Positions 9,024 through 17,891 of a DNA stretch of 35,844 nt are shown here, piece after piece. The number at the start of each line of letters is the position of its first letter. The first letter of the stretch is position 1. This DNA is from JANMMJ01 sp031373255 (lineage in GTDB: Bacteria; Pseudomonadota; Alphaproteobacteria; Rhizobiales; Aestuariivirgaceae): assembly GCA_031373255.1 (NCBI GenBank), contig JANMMJ010000257.1:1-35844 (forward strand), given 5' to 3'. The notes under the pieces are model-generated. The model was not told where the DNA came from and did not search any database. It worked only from the letters and a program-made list of their open reading frames with translations. Made by a program: the position numbers and the translations under genes.

Positions 9024-10082
9024 CTATTTGCGCCCGCCGAGACGTTGCCCTGCATATTGTTTTTCGCGGATGGGCTGCCACCACTCCTGATGATCCAGAT
9101 ACCACCGCACCGTCTTTGCAATGCCGCTCTCAAATGTTTCTTGCGGCATCCATCCCAAGGCATGCTTTATCTTGCTGGCTTCGATTGCATAGCGAAGGTC
9201 ATGCCCCGGCCGGTCGGTGACGAAGGTGATCAGGTCGCGGCGGCTGCCTTTGCCGGGCGAAGGTGACATGTCATCGACCAGTGCTGCGATGGTCTCGACG
9301 ACGGCAAGATTGCTGCGTTCATTGTGGCCACCGACATTGTAGGATTGCCCAGGCTCGCCCCTGAGCAGGATATCGGCCAGCGCCCTGGCATGATCTTCGA
9401 CATAGAGCCAGTCGCGGACATTCTCGCCCTTGCCATAGACCGGCAATGGCTTGTGCTGGAATGCGTTGAGGATCATCAGCGGAATGAGCTTCTCGGGAAA
9501 CTGATAGGGTCCGTAGTTGTTGGAACAGTTCGACAGGATGGCGGGCAATCCATAGGTCTTGTTCCAGGCGCGCACCAGGTGATCGGAACTGGCCTTCGAT
9601 GCCGAGTAGGGCGAAGACGGATGGTAGGCCGTATCCTCGGTGAAATATCCGCCGTCCAGAGGCAGGTCGCCAAACACCTCATCGGTCGAAATGTGATGAA
9701 ACCGGAACCTGTCCCGACGCGATCCGGGAAGTTTCTCAAAATGCTCCCGCGCCGCCTGGAGCAGCGTGAAGGTTCCAACAATATTGGTTTGAATGAAATC
9801 GCCCGGGCCATCGATCGAGCGATCGACATGGCTTTCGGCCGCCAGGTGCATGATGGCGTCGATATTTTCCTTCTGCATGCAGGAGAGCATGCTTTCCCGG
9901 TCGCAGATATCGAGTTTGTGAAATGAATAGTTCACCTTGTCCGCAAGCATCGCGACCGACTCGAGGCTCGCCGCATAAGTCAGCTTGTCGACATTCACCA
10001 CCGCGACACCAGGCATGCCGGCAAGAAGGCGGCAGACCGCCGAGCCAATGAAGCCGGCGCCGCCCGTCACCATGATCTTCAT
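9024..10082 (-). CDS. rfbB: dTDP-glucose 4,6-dehydratase
   Basis: A 352-residue extended short-chain dehydrogenase that converts dTDP-glucose to dTDP-4-dehydro-6-deoxyglucose with bound NAD+. It shows the glycine-rich TGGAGFIGSAV at 6-16, HLAAESHVDRSI, and STDEVFG (Asp and Glu of the active site near 134-135). It also has Tyr159-xxx-Lys163 in YSASKASSD, and NCSNNYGPYQFPEKLIPL. Its start codon overlaps the rfbC stop by four bases, showing tight operon coupling. Confidence 0.96.
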   Translation of the reverse strand: MKIMVTGGAGFIGSAVCRLLAGMPGVAVVNVDKLTYAASLESVAMLADKVNYSFHKLDICDRESMLSCMQKENIDAIMHLAAESHVDRSIDGPGDFIQTNIVGTFTLLQAAREHFEKLPGSRRDRFRFHHISTDEVFGDLPLDGGYFTEDTAYHPSSPYSASKASSDHLVRAWNKTYGLPAILSNCSNNYGPYQFPEKLIPLMILNAFQHKPLPVYGKGENVRDWLYVEDHARALADILLRGEPGQSYNVGGHNERSNLAVVETIAALVDDMSPSPGKGSRRDLITFVTDRPGHDLRYAIEASKIKHALGWMPQETFESGIAKTVRWYLDHQEWWQPIREKQYAGQRLGGRK

Positions 10083-10657
10083 TTCGAACCCCGCAATGCG
10101 TCATAGCTAAAGCCGGTATCGAGACCGGCAAGCAGCGGCGCTTTGGTATCCTTGTCGGACAGCACAGGTGCTACCCCAAGGCTTGGCCACGCAACGCCGA
10201 TTGCGGGGTCGTTGTAGCGGACGGAACGATCATGGAGAGCCGAATATGGCGCGGACACCTTGTAGACAACCTCGCAGTCGGGCTCGAGCGTCATGAAGCC
10301 ATGCGCGAAACCCTTGGGCACCAGGATCTGGTTCCACAGCTCCGCCGAAACGATCAGCGACACCCATTTGCCGAATGTCGGCGAACTGTGCCGGATGTCG
10401 ACCGCCACATCGAATATCGAACCGCGCACCACCCGCACCAGCTTGTCCTGGGCCACGGGCGGCGCCTGGAAATGCAGGCCGCGCAACACGCCTGCCGCCC
10501 GAGACAGTGACTGATTGTCCTGCACCCACGGCAGATCGATGCCGGCTTCGGCGAATTTCTGTTGCGAGAACGTCTCCGAAAAGAAGCCGCGATGGTCGTC
10601 GAACTTGGGCGGGATGATCTCCAGCACCTCCGGGATCGCCAATGCTCTGACTTGCAT
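10079..10657 (-). CDS. rfbC: dTDP-4-dehydrorhamnose 3,5-epimerase
   Basis: A 192-residue cupin-fold epimerase acting between RfbB and RfbD. LRGLHFQAPP contains the expected catalytic base His62, and EVVYKVSAPYS contains the conserved Tyr132. DDHRGFFSETF and PKGFAHGFMTL are also typical. The reading frame stays open far upstream inside rfbA, but the ATG at 10657 sits five bases after the rfbA stop and gives the family length. Cytosolic, second gene of the operon. Confidence 0.95.
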   Translation of the reverse strand: MQVRALAIPEVLEIIPPKFDDHRGFFSETFSQQKFAEAGIDLPWVQDNQSLSRAAGVLRGLHFQAPPVAQDKLVRVVRGSIFDVAVDIRHSSPTFGKWVSLIVSAELWNQILVPKGFAHGFMTLEPDCEVVYKVSAPYSALHDRSVRYNDPAIGVAWPSLGVAPVLSDKDTKAPLLAGLDTGFSYDALRGSK

Positions 10658-10661
10658 CGGC

Positions 10662-11540
10662 CTAGCTCGCCATTTCCTGGGCACGCCTGCGCAGGTAGGC
10701 GGCATATTCGTTCTTGCCCAATGCCGCGGCGCGCTCGAGCAATTGCTCGGCGGTGATATAGCCCCGCTCGAAGGCGACTTCTTCCGGGCAGCACACCTTG
10801 AATCCTTGCCGGTTCTCGATGGTGCGCACAAACGAACTGGCGTCGTAGAGGCTCTCCTGGGTTCCGGTATCAAGCCAGGCATAGCCCCGGCCCATCTTCT
10901 CCACATGCAAGTCGCCCCGCTCCAGATAGGCCCGGTTGACGTCGGTGATCTCAAGCTCGCCTCGCGCCGAGGGCTTGATCGCCTTGGCAATCGACACGAC
11001 ATCGGAATCATAGAAATAGAGCCCGGTCACAGCCCAGTTCGATTTGGGCTTGAGCGGCTTTTCCTCGATGTCGATGGCGCGTCCGCTCGCCGGATCGAAC
11101 GCCACCACGCCATAACGCTCGGGATCCAGCACGTGATAGGCAAAAACCGTAGCCCCCTTGGTGCGGAGCGTGGACCGGCGGCACAGTTCTGAAAGGCCAT
11201 GTCCATGAAAGATGTTGTCGCCCAGCACCAGCGCGGCAGGCGAGCCGGCAAGGAATTCCTCACCAATCAGAAAGGCCTGTGCCAGGCCTCCGGGATGCGG
11301 CTGCTCGGCATAGGAGAGATTGATGCCGAACTGCGCGCCGCTGCCCAAAAGCTTGCGGAAGGCCGGCAGATCATGCGGCGTCGAAATCACCAGGATATCC
11401 CGGATGTCGGCCAGCATGAGGGCGCTCAGCGGGTAATAGATGAGCGGCTTGTCGAATACAGGGAGCAATTGCTTTGATACGGCGATGGTGAGGGGGAAAA
11501 GCCGGGAACCCGTCCCTCCGGCAAGGATGATACCCTTCAT
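10662..11540 (-). CDS. rfbA: Glucose-1-phosphate thymidylyltransferase
   Basis: The first gene and first step of the dTDP-L-rhamnose operon, making dTDP-glucose from dTTP and glucose-1-phosphate. The 292-residue protein has GGTGSRLFPLT at 8-18, the nucleotide-binding signature, and LGDNIFHGHGL with the metal-binding Asp108. VVAFDPASGRAIDIEEKP and RGELEITDVNRAYLE also match the long RmlA form. It is followed after four bases by rfbC. Transcription probably starts in the divergent region shared with the EF-hand gene. Confidence 0.96.
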   Translation of the reverse strand: MKGIILAGGTGSRLFPLTIAVSKQLLPVFDKPLIYYPLSALMLADIRDILVISTPHDLPAFRKLLGSGAQFGINLSYAEQPHPGGLAQAFLIGEEFLAGSPAALVLGDNIFHGHGLSELCRRSTLRTKGATVFAYHVLDPERYGVVAFDPASGRAIDIEEKPLKPKSNWAVTGLYFYDSDVVSIAKAIKPSARGELEITDVNRAYLERGDLHVEKMGRGYAWLDTGTQESLYDASSFVRTIENRQGFKVCCPEEVAFERGYITAEQLLERAAALGKNEYAAYLRRRAQEMAS

Positions 11541-11659
11541 GATTTCCCCGAAACTCCATTAAAAACTGTACTGGCCGGCACGCCGTAAGCGGCATTTATT
11601 GGTATCGCCGGCCTTCTTACAATAGCCACAGCCGCGGCGCACCATGTTCCACCCAGAAT

Positions 11660-11672
11660 TGTAAATATTACA
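11660..11672. promoter_or_regulatory. Inverted repeat in the rfbA / EF-hand divergent region
   Basis: TGTAA-ATA-TTACA forms a 5-bp inverted repeat in the AT-rich middle of the 211-bp divergent region (11541-11751). It overlaps a loose plus-strand promoter: TTGTAA at 11659 and CATATT about 17 bases later. It could be a regulator site, but no cognate protein is identifiable. The rest of this region shows no gene. Confidence 0.3.
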
Positions 11673-11751
11673 GTAAATTCACCATATTGAGCGACGGAAA
11701 CGGCCATTTTCCCCGTCTAGGGGATATCGAAACACCACAAGGAGTTTGTCC

Positions 11752-12282
11752 ATGACAAAGAACAGGAAGATCGCTTTGGCCACCGCCGGCGTTGCACTTG
11801 CGGGTCTCGTTGCGGCAGCAGGGTTTGCCCATGCGGATCGCGGCGGCGGCTGGGGCGGCCACGGCTGGGGCCATGGTCACGGCCGCATGATGGAGAACAT
11901 GGCCGAGCGCTATGACGCCAACAAGGACGGCAAGATCAGCCAGGAAGAAATCGACACCAATCGCACCGCCACCCACGGCCAGTTCGACGCCGACAAGGAC
12001 GCAAGCCTGAATTTGGCGGAGTTTGAGAAGCTCTGGCTGCAGGCCAATCGCGAGCGCATGGTCCGCGAATTCCAGCGTTTCGATGAGGATGGCGACGCCA
12101 AGGTCACGCTTGACGAGTACAAGAAGCCCCTCGAAGGCATGGTTGCCCGCGCTGATCGCGATGGCGACGGCATGATGGGTCCGGAAGATCGCGGTGGAAG
12201 GGATCGCATGCATCACCGCCGTGGCGATGGACCAAACCCGCCGCCACCGGCAGGCGAGGAGCCTGAAGGTCAGCAACAGTAA
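11752..12282 (+). CDS. Secreted EF-hand calcium-binding protein
   Basis: A 176-residue exported protein. A signal peptide spans residues 1-28 with an AHA cleavage site, followed by a Gly/His-rich stretch (GWGGHGWGHGHG) that could bind metal. Four EF-hand loops can be read: DANKDGKISQEE at 55-66 (canonical), DADKDASLNLAE at 79-90, DEDGDAKVTLDE at 111-122, and DRDGDGMMGPED at 135-146. Loops 2 and 3 lack the central Gly, and loop 4 ends in Asp. The C-terminal tail is rich in Pro, Gly and Gln. Start at 11752 with AAGGAG seven bases upstream. It probably senses or buffers Ca2+ in the periplasm; its target is unknown. Confidence 0.85.
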   Translation: MTKNRKIALATAGVALAGLVAAAGFAHADRGGGWGGHGWGHGHGRMMENMAERYDANKDGKISQEEIDTNRTATHGQFDADKDASLNLAEFEKLWLQANRERMVREFQRFDEDGDAKVTLDEYKKPLEGMVARADRDGDGMMGPEDRGGRDRMHHRRGDGPNPPPPAGEEPEGQQQ

Positions 12283-12289
12283 GACTGCG

Positions 12290-12315
12290 TGGGAGCCGGC
12301 ACCAACTGGCTCCCA
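12290..12315. terminator. Bidirectional hairpin between the EF-hand gene and trmB
   Basis: A perfect 8-bp inverted repeat, TGGGAGCC and GGCTCCCA with a 10-base loop, lies between the two convergent stop codons. On the plus strand it is followed by a short T-containing run (ttatttct). It probably terminates both transcripts. Confidence 0.75.
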
Positions 12316-12326
12316 TTATTTCTGCG

Positions 12327-12983
12327 TCACCGTTTCCTGAATTCCAGATACGCTGTGCTTCGGCCAGCGGCTTTCGCTTTCGTTTCGTAGCGGGTCTCGA
12401 CCCAATCCTCGGGCGGCACGTCTGTGTTTGCGCCGGGCCCGGTGAATCCCTCGTGTTCTTTGACGTGTTCAATCGTCCACGCCACATAGTCCGCGATGTC
12501 GCTTGCGAAGATGAACTTCCCCTGATGCGTGAGCACCCGGTGAAGCTGCTGCAAACTGTCCGCATTGACAAACCGCCGCTTGTTGTGCCGGAGCTTCGGC
12601 CACGGATCGGGATAAAGCAGGTACACCCTGGCCAGGGATTCAGCCGGCAGCGCCGCCAGCAGATAACGCGCATCGCCATCGTGAATCCTGATGTTGCCGA
12701 GGTGCTTCGCCTCGACAAGCGCCAGAAGTTTCGCAACACCATTGATGAACGGCTCGGCCCCGATCAGGCTCACATTCTGGTGGCGCTCCGCCAGGTTTGC
12801 CAGATGTTCGCCACCGCCAAAGCCAATTTCCAGCCAGGTTTCGCGATCCCCGTCAATCGCGGGTGTATTTGGATCAATCCTGATCTGCGGCAGCAGCTTT
12901 TCGGTCACTTCCAAATGATGACGGCGCAAGGCATGTCCCTTGCGCCGTCCATAAAACTGGAACTTCGGACCGGTCTCGGTCAC
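12327..12983 (-). CDS. trmB: tRNA (guanine-N7-)-methyltransferase
   Basis: A 218-residue SAM-dependent enzyme that methylates G46 of tRNAs. WLEIGFGGGEHLANLA is the SAM-binding loop and SLIGAEPFINGVAKLL follows. YLLYPDPWPKLRHNKRRFV is the TrmB active-site signature. The start codon overlaps the metK stop as ATGA, so expression is coupled to the gene that supplies its cosubstrate. Confidence 0.95.
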   Translation of the reverse strand: MTETGPKFQFYGRRKGHALRRHHLEVTEKLLPQIRIDPNTPAIDGDRETWLEIGFGGGEHLANLAERHQNVSLIGAEPFINGVAKLLALVEAKHLGNIRIHDGDARYLLAALPAESLARVYLLYPDPWPKLRHNKRRFVNADSLQQLHRVLTHQGKFIFASDIADYVAWTIEHVKEHEGFTGPGANTDVPPEDWVETRYETKAKAAGRSTAYLEFRKR

Positions 12984-14173
12984 TTCACCGCAGCTTTGAT
13001 CGCCTTTACCAGATCGGTCTTCTCCCAGGAAAAGCCGCCATCCGCGTCCGCCGCACGGCCAAAATGACCATAGGACGTTGTTCTGGCATAGATCGGCTTG
13101 TTGAGGTTGAGATGATTGCGGATGCCGCGTGGCCGCAGATCCATCACCTTGGCCAGCGCCTTTTCGAGCTTCCGCTCCTCGATCTTGCCGGTGCCATGCA
13201 TGTCGACATAGATCGACAGCGGCTCGGCAACGCCGATCGCATAGGAGAGCTGGATGGTGCAGCGTTTGGCGAGTTTTGCCGCCACGACGTTCTTGGCGAG
13301 ATAACGCGCCGCATAGGCCGCCGATCTGTCAACCTTGGTCGGGTCCTTGCCGGAAAACGCACCGCCACCATGGGGTGCCGCGCCGCCATATGTATCGACG
13401 ATGATCTTGCGCCCGGTCAGGCCGGCGTCGCCATCGGGGCCACCGATGAAGAATTTGCCCGTCGGATTGACGTGCCACACTGTATCTTTGGTGATCCAGC
13501 CCTTGGGCAGCGCCTTGCGCACATAGGGCTCGACCAGTTTGTGAATATCCTTGGACGACAGGCTCTCGTCCGTATGCTGGTGCGACACAACAATCTGCGT
13601 GACACCGACCGGCTTGCCATTCTTGTAGGCGACCGTCACCTGACTCTTGGCGTCGGGTCCAAGCCTGCGCTCCTTGCCGGAGCGCCGCGCCTGCGACAGC
13701 GCCTGCAGGATGCGATGCGAATAATAGACCGGCGCCGGCATGAGATCCGGCGTTTCATCGCAGGCATAGCCGAACATGATGCCCTGGTCGCCGGCACCTT
13801 CATCCTTGTTATCGGTGGAATCGACGCCCTGTGCGATATCGCTCGACTGGCCATGCAGCAGGATCTCGATCTTGGCCGTCTGCCAATGGAATCCCTCCTG
13901 CTCGTAGCCGATATCCTTGATGGCCGCGCGTGTCACCTGCTCGATCTTTTCATGCGTGACCGAGGCTGGGCCCCGTGTTTCACCCGCGATCACCACGCGA
14001 TTGGTCGTGGCCAAGGTTTCGCAGGCAACCCGCACCTGCGCCGGGTTCATACCCTGGGCAATCGCTTCGCGATAGAACAGGTCGACAACTTCATCGGAAA
14101 TGCGGTCGCAAACCTTGTCTGGATGTCCTTCGGACACGGATTCGCTGGTAAAAAGATAATTCTTTCGCGCCAT
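12980..14173 (-). CDS. metK: S-adenosylmethionine synthetase
   Basis: A 397-residue cytosolic enzyme making SAM from ATP and methionine. SESVSEGHPDKVCDRISDE is the N-terminal ATP-binding motif, GAGDQGIMFGYACDET the second signature and GGGAFSGKDPTKVDRS the phosphate loop. The ATG at 14173 begins MARKNYLFTSE, the expected start; the upstream in-frame codons to 14224 have no family match. The 123-bp leader back to praR contains a CCGGG-CCAGG-CCCGG hairpin but no SAM riboswitch class that I can recognise. Confidence 0.97.
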   Translation of the reverse strand: MARKNYLFTSESVSEGHPDKVCDRISDEVVDLFYREAIAQGMNPAQVRVACETLATTNRVVIAGETRGPASVTHEKIEQVTRAAIKDIGYEQEGFHWQTAKIEILLHGQSSDIAQGVDSTDNKDEGAGDQGIMFGYACDETPDLMPAPVYYSHRILQALSQARRSGKERRLGPDAKSQVTVAYKNGKPVGVTQIVVSHQHTDESLSSKDIHKLVEPYVRKALPKGWITKDTVWHVNPTGKFFIGGPDGDAGLTGRKIIVDTYGGAAPHGGGAFSGKDPTKVDRSAAYAARYLAKNVVAAKLAKRCTIQLSYAIGVAEPLSIYVDMHGTGKIEERKLEKALAKVMDLRPRGIRNHLNLNKPIYARTTSYGHFGRAADADGGFSWEKTDLVKAIKAAVK

Positions 14174-14296
14174 CGGACGAATAAAACTCCCGCTAGCCGG
14201 GCCTGGCCCGGTCGATCCCCACACTCTGAGCGCAATGCCGCGCGCGCCCTTCTTGCAGGGTTACAGGGCGAGGTCAAGATGACCGCAGGGGGCGGC

Positions 14297-14695
14297 TCAG
14301 TCCTTGGTGTCAGCCACAGCCTTCGCTATGGAAACCAGCAGTTTACGGTGTGCCTGACTGCTGATGTCCGCCATGATCTTGGCGAGTTGCACCCCTTCGG
14401 GGGTGGCGCACACATCGACGGCGGCGTTCCCTTCGCCCTCCCGGAAGCCGACCGCGTCGGCTGGCTCCTGAAGTCCTTCGAAGAAAAACTGGATAGACAC
14501 GTTGAGCACCTTGCTCATCATGTGGAGACGGCTCGCGCTGACGCGATTTGAGCCCTTTTCGTACTTCTGCACCTGCTGAAAAGTTATGCCGAGCAGTTCA
14601 CCGAGCTTCTCCTGGCTCATGCCAATGAGCTGTCGGCGGAGCCGGACACGGTTGCCGACGTGGGCATCAACGAAATTGGGGTCGCGCTTTGTCAT
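14297..14695 (-). CDS. praR: XRE-family transcriptional regulator, PraR/PhrR type
   Basis: A 132-residue DNA-binding protein. DAHVGNRVRLRRQLIGMSQE and LGITFQQVQKYEKGSNRV make up a Cro/C1-type helix-turn-helix, very close to the rhizobial PraR/PhrR family. That family is linked to acid response, biofilm and prophage-like gene control and lies beside lnt (actA). The C-terminus (ATPEGVQLAKIMADISSQ) is the small conserved domain of this family. The ATG at 14695 has GGGAAG just upstream; the longer start at 14734 lacks a ribosome site. The symbol is assigned from family resemblance and neighbourhood. Confidence 0.8.
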   Translation of the reverse strand: MTKRDPNFVDAHVGNRVRLRRQLIGMSQEKLGELLGITFQQVQKYEKGSNRVSASRLHMMSKVLNVSIQFFFEGLQEPADAVGFREGEGNAAVDVCATPEGVQLAKIMADISSQAHRKLLVSIAKAVADTKD

Positions 14696-14785
14696 TTTCT
14701 TCCCAGACCGTAGCCCCCGGTCTGATGTTGACATGCATCGGGATGCGTAAGGGCGCTGCTCCTCGCAATCGATAATTCAATTAGT

Positions 14786-14813
14786 AATATAGCTCGTTTT
14801 CGGGTGCAAACAA
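14786..14813 (-). promoter_or_regulatory. Putative promoter of praR (and possibly metK-trmB)
   Basis: On the minus strand TTGTTT and TATATT are separated by 16 bases in an AT-rich island between lnt and praR, about 90 bp before the praR start. It matches a sigma70-type promoter reasonably well. The prediction is by eye only. Confidence 0.4.
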
Positions 14814-14837
14814 AATGATGTCTCTAAGCCCTTTAAA

Positions 14838-16481
14838 TCACTTATGTTTCAGTACCGTGGCGTAAATTTTGCCCGATACAATCCCACGTTTGCTGCACTG
14901 GATGACTTGTCCCCCAGACTTCGATCCGAAGTTGCGAATAATGGCAGGAAGCACTCCCAACATGAGTAAAATGAGCAACACCCAATCACCGAATTTGGCA
15001 TAGAACGTTTCAGGTAGGGCGATGGGCAGTTCCGCATCGATAATTCCGGCCGATCCTAGGCGAAGTGCATGCAGGACACGGCCTTGGCCGTCGATCACCG
15101 CCGAAATCCCGGTATTCGCGGCGCGAACCACAGGCAGGCCCTGCTCGACGGCCCGCATGCGCACCTGGGCCACGTGCTGGTAAGGCCCGGTCGATTTTCC
15201 GAACCAACCATCATTGGTGACGTTGAGTATCCAGCCTGGCCGTTCGCTTCCGATGATGAGGTCCGGAAAAATCGCTTCATAGCAGACCAGGAAGCTGGCT
15301 GGCGGCGCGCCCGGTACCGGCAAGGTTACGGTGCCAACGCCCGGTGTGAAACTTCCGGGCACGGTGACGACACGCCTGAAACCCAGAGGCTCCAGCAGCC
15401 ACTCCAGCGGCAGGAATTCGCCACCCGGCACAAGATGCCACTTGTCGTAACGGACGGCCACGTTGGCAGATCCGTCAAAGCCCAGAATGCTGTTGAACAC
15501 CTGCATCTCGGCCGCCGCATTCCGCTCCCGCCGCAAGGCGCCCATGAGCAGCAGGGCATTGTCGGGAAGCAGTGCGTCAAGCATGGCGCGGCCTTCGTCC
15601 GATTCGTCGATCAGAAACGGCACGGCACTTTCCGGCCAGATGATATGTGTTGCACCCGACAACTGATCTTCGCCCCGCCGCGACATGGTGAGCAGCTTGT
15701 CGAAAATCGCCATGCCATTTTCCTCGCGCCACTTGTCGCTTTGCGGGATGTTGGGCTGCACGATGCGAAGCTTGACCCCCGGCACAGATGCTGCGGGTCC
15801 TGCCCACAATTGCTTCACGCCCCACAACCAGCCAAGCGGCAGCAGGGCCAGAACAAGCAGCGCGCACAATCCTTCTCGCCACCGCGGCAATGACGCTCCA
15901 AGCAGTGCCGGCAATCCGGCCCACAGTACGATCATGAAGCTGAGGCCGGTCATCCCGATGAGTGACGCAAGTTGCAGCGTGGCACCCATCTTTTCCAGCG
16001 CAAGGCCCGGCGCCGCCCACGGGAACCCGGTGAAGAGATGCCCCCGCAGCCATTCGGCCCCGGCAAGGCTCGCAGCCAGGAGCAGGATCCTCGGCAATCC
16101 CGTCCCCCACAGGAGCCGCGCAAATAATGCTGCGAGCCCCCAATAGACCGCCATGAAGGCGGCAAGGCCGCCCACCATGAACGGCATCATCCAAAGATAG
16201 GTCGCCGCATCGACCAGAAAGGCAAACCCGATCCAGTGCAGACATACGGCGAAGTAACCAAGGCCGAACGCCCAACCCAAAAGAAAGGCAACCCGCCGGC
16301 GCGACTGCGCCGCCCCGTCCATGGTCCAGATGAACAGGGGAACGACAATGAACAGCACCGGCCAAAGCCCGATCGGCGGCAAGGCGAGTCCCGCTATCCC
16401 TCCGGCAAGCAGCAGCAGGAGAAAGCGGCGCCAGCCCCGGAGCGCGCCGATGCGCGCCGCAAATGCAATCATGCGACTCAT
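14838..16481 (-). CDS. lnt: Apolipoprotein N-acyltransferase
   Basis: A 547-residue inner-membrane enzyme that adds the third acyl chain to the N-terminal Cys of lipoproteins. The N-terminal 200 residues form several membrane helices, followed by a periplasmic nitrilase-like domain. The nitrilase triad is visible: Glu in HIIWPESAVPF, Lys in VRYDKWHLVPGGEFLP, and Cys in FLVCYEAIFPD. A last helix near the C-terminus is typical. The frame is open to 16601 but would overlap the divergent gene at 16545, so MSRMIAFAARIG at 16481 is the likely start. In rhizobia this gene is also known as actA, needed for acid tolerance. Confidence 0.93.
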   Translation of the reverse strand: MSRMIAFAARIGALRGWRRFLLLLLAGGIAGLALPPIGLWPVLFIVVPLFIWTMDGAAQSRRRVAFLLGWAFGLGYFAVCLHWIGFAFLVDAATYLWMMPFMVGGLAAFMAVYWGLAALFARLLWGTGLPRILLLAASLAGAEWLRGHLFTGFPWAAPGLALEKMGATLQLASLIGMTGLSFMIVLWAGLPALLGASLPRWREGLCALLVLALLPLGWLWGVKQLWAGPAASVPGVKLRIVQPNIPQSDKWREENGMAIFDKLLTMSRRGEDQLSGATHIIWPESAVPFLIDESDEGRAMLDALLPDNALLLMGALRRERNAAAEMQVFNSILGFDGSANVAVRYDKWHLVPGGEFLPLEWLLEPLGFRRVVTVPGSFTPGVGTVTLPVPGAPPASFLVCYEAIFPDLIIGSERPGWILNVTNDGWFGKSTGPYQHVAQVRMRAVEQGLPVVRAANTGISAVIDGQGRVLHALRLGSAGIIDAELPIALPETFYAKFGDWVLLILLMLGVLPAIIRNFGSKSGGQVIQCSKRGIVSGKIYATVLKHK

Positions 16482-16544
16482 TTGCGGCACTATAAGCACC
16501 GCAAGGAATTGTGATAGAAGAAGCCGCGCGGAAAGAGGTGCGTC

Positions 16545-17342
16545 ATGAACGAAGCCATGCGTGCAGTAACCCCGGAAGGCGAAATGATACTCGTCGAGCA
16601 TCTTCCCTTTCAGACTGACGGCGGCATTGCTGCCAGGGCTTCAATTGGCCTCATCGTCCTCGCCACCGATTTCACCATTGAGCACGAATGGCGCCGCATA
16701 ATGTCGGGCCTGCCGGGCGTGGCGCTCTATGAGAGCCGCATTCTCAATGACAACCAGATTACGCCTGAAACCTTGCGCGCCATGGAGCCTCGCATTGCCT
16801 CGGCCACCGATGTGATTTTGCCGGGTAGCGAACTCGATGTGGTGGCTTATGGCTGTACCTCCGCAGCAATGGCGATTGGCGAGGAAAAGGTCTTCGACCG
16901 CATCCGCACCGTGCGCCCCAATGCAAAATGCACAACGCCGATCACCGGCGCCTTTGCCGCCTTCCGAGCATTGGGCGCCAAGCGTATCGGCGTGCTGACA
17001 CCTTACCGCGCCGACGTGAATCACATCGTCGCCAATTATATCCGCGGCGCCGGCTTCGATGTTCCCGTCCTCGGGTCATTCAACGAGGAAAGCGACAAGA
17101 TGGTCTCGCGGATTTCACCGCGCTCCGTCGTTGAGGGCATCAGGGCAATCAGGGATCGCGCCCAGATCGATGCGGTCTTCGTCTCGTGCACCTCGGTACG
17201 CCTTGCAGAATCCGCCACCGAAATCGAGGAGGAGATCGGCCTTCCCGTGACGTCGTCAAATCACGCCATGGCCTGGCATGCGCTGCGGCTGGCCGGCATC
17301 GAGGACAAGCTGCCGCGATGGGGCAGGCTGTTCACGGTATAA
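16545..17342 (+). CDS. Asp/Glu racemase superfamily protein (maleate isomerase / arylmalonate decarboxylase-like)
   Basis: A 265-residue cytosolic protein. Two conserved cysteines lie in VVAYGCTSAAMA (Cys104) and VFVSCTSVRLA (Cys215), the pair used in the two-base mechanism of racemases and maleate isomerases. IGLIVLATDFTIEHEWRR and RIGVLTPYRADVN also fit the maleate isomerase branch, which includes EutA-like proteins of ectoine catabolism. The substrate cannot be told from sequence. AGAGG lies seven bases upstream of the start. It is divergent from lnt, and its 3' end overlaps the convergent peroxiredoxin gene by 11 bp. No ectoine or nicotinate genes are nearby. Confidence 0.75.
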   Translation: MNEAMRAVTPEGEMILVEHLPFQTDGGIAARASIGLIVLATDFTIEHEWRRIMSGLPGVALYESRILNDNQITPETLRAMEPRIASATDVILPGSELDVVAYGCTSAAMAIGEEKVFDRIRTVRPNAKCTTPITGAFAAFRALGAKRIGVLTPYRADVNHIVANYIRGAGFDVPVLGSFNEESDKMVSRISPRSVVEGIRAIRDRAQIDAVFVSCTSVRLAESATEIEEEIGLPVTSSNHAMAWHALRLAGIEDKLPRWGRLFTV

Positions 17343-17868
17343 GCCGTTCCTTGAGCCAGGACAGCATGGTTTCAGCGCCGGATACCTCGAGCGGCACGCC
17401 CGTTGGCTCGTCCTTGAAACCCGGTTCGATGAACATCTTCTCGATCCGCCGATCATCGACGAACATCGAATAGCGCCAGCTGCGCAAACCCATGCCGACC
17501 TTCCTGCGCTCGACCAGCATGCCCATCATCCGGGTAAAGTCGCCGTTGCCGTCTGGCAGCATGAATACCTTGCTGATGTCGCGGCCTTTCGCCCACTGAA
17601 ACATGACGAAGGCATCATTGACTGCGAGGCAGATAACCCGGTCGACGCCACAGCCAGTCATCTCGTCGTACAGGCGCTCATAGCCGGGCAGATGGCTGTC
17701 GGAACATGCTGGCGTGTAGGCTCCTGGCAAGGCAAACAGGACAACCTTCTTGCCGCTGAACAGATCATCGGTGCTGACATCTTTCCATTCGAAGGGATTG
17801 GGTCCGTCCAACGCATCGTTGCGCACCCGCGTATGGAACACCACGTCCGGAACAAATTGTGCAACCAT
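17332..17868 (-). CDS. Peroxiredoxin of the Prx5 / redoxin type
   Basis: A 178-residue thiol peroxidase. GAYTPACSDSHLPGYERLYDE carries the peroxidatic Cys in the PxxxTPxC pattern, and FVMFQWAKGRDI, MLPDGNGDFTRMMGM and RSWRYSMFVDDRRIEKMF match Prx5 proteins. It reduces H2O2 and organic peroxides with a thiol donor. The ATG at 17868 begins MVAQFVPDVVFHTRV; the open frame extends to 17937, but there it runs into an mgdD remnant in another frame. Only 23 bp separate it from the stop of that remnant, so it was probably the last gene of the methylamine operon before cargo was inserted upstream. Confidence 0.88.
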   Translation of the reverse strand: MVAQFVPDVVFHTRVRNDALDGPNPFEWKDVSTDDLFSGKKVVLFALPGAYTPACSDSHLPGYERLYDEMTGCGVDRVICLAVNDAFVMFQWAKGRDISKVFMLPDGNGDFTRMMGMLVERRKVGMGLRSWRYSMFVDDRRIEKMFIEPGFKDEPTGVPLEVSGAETMLSWLKERLIP

Positions 17869-17891
17869 GCCTGGCTCCCGGGTCTGGATCT

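Noticed and set aside
14174..14296. SAM riboswitch in the metK leader
   Set aside because: I looked for SAM-I, SAM-II and SAM/SAH patterns and found only a GC-rich hairpin. A covariance-model search would settle it.
13064..14551. 495-codon open frame opposite metK and praR
   Set aside because: Shadow of metK and praR, which are certain on the other strand.
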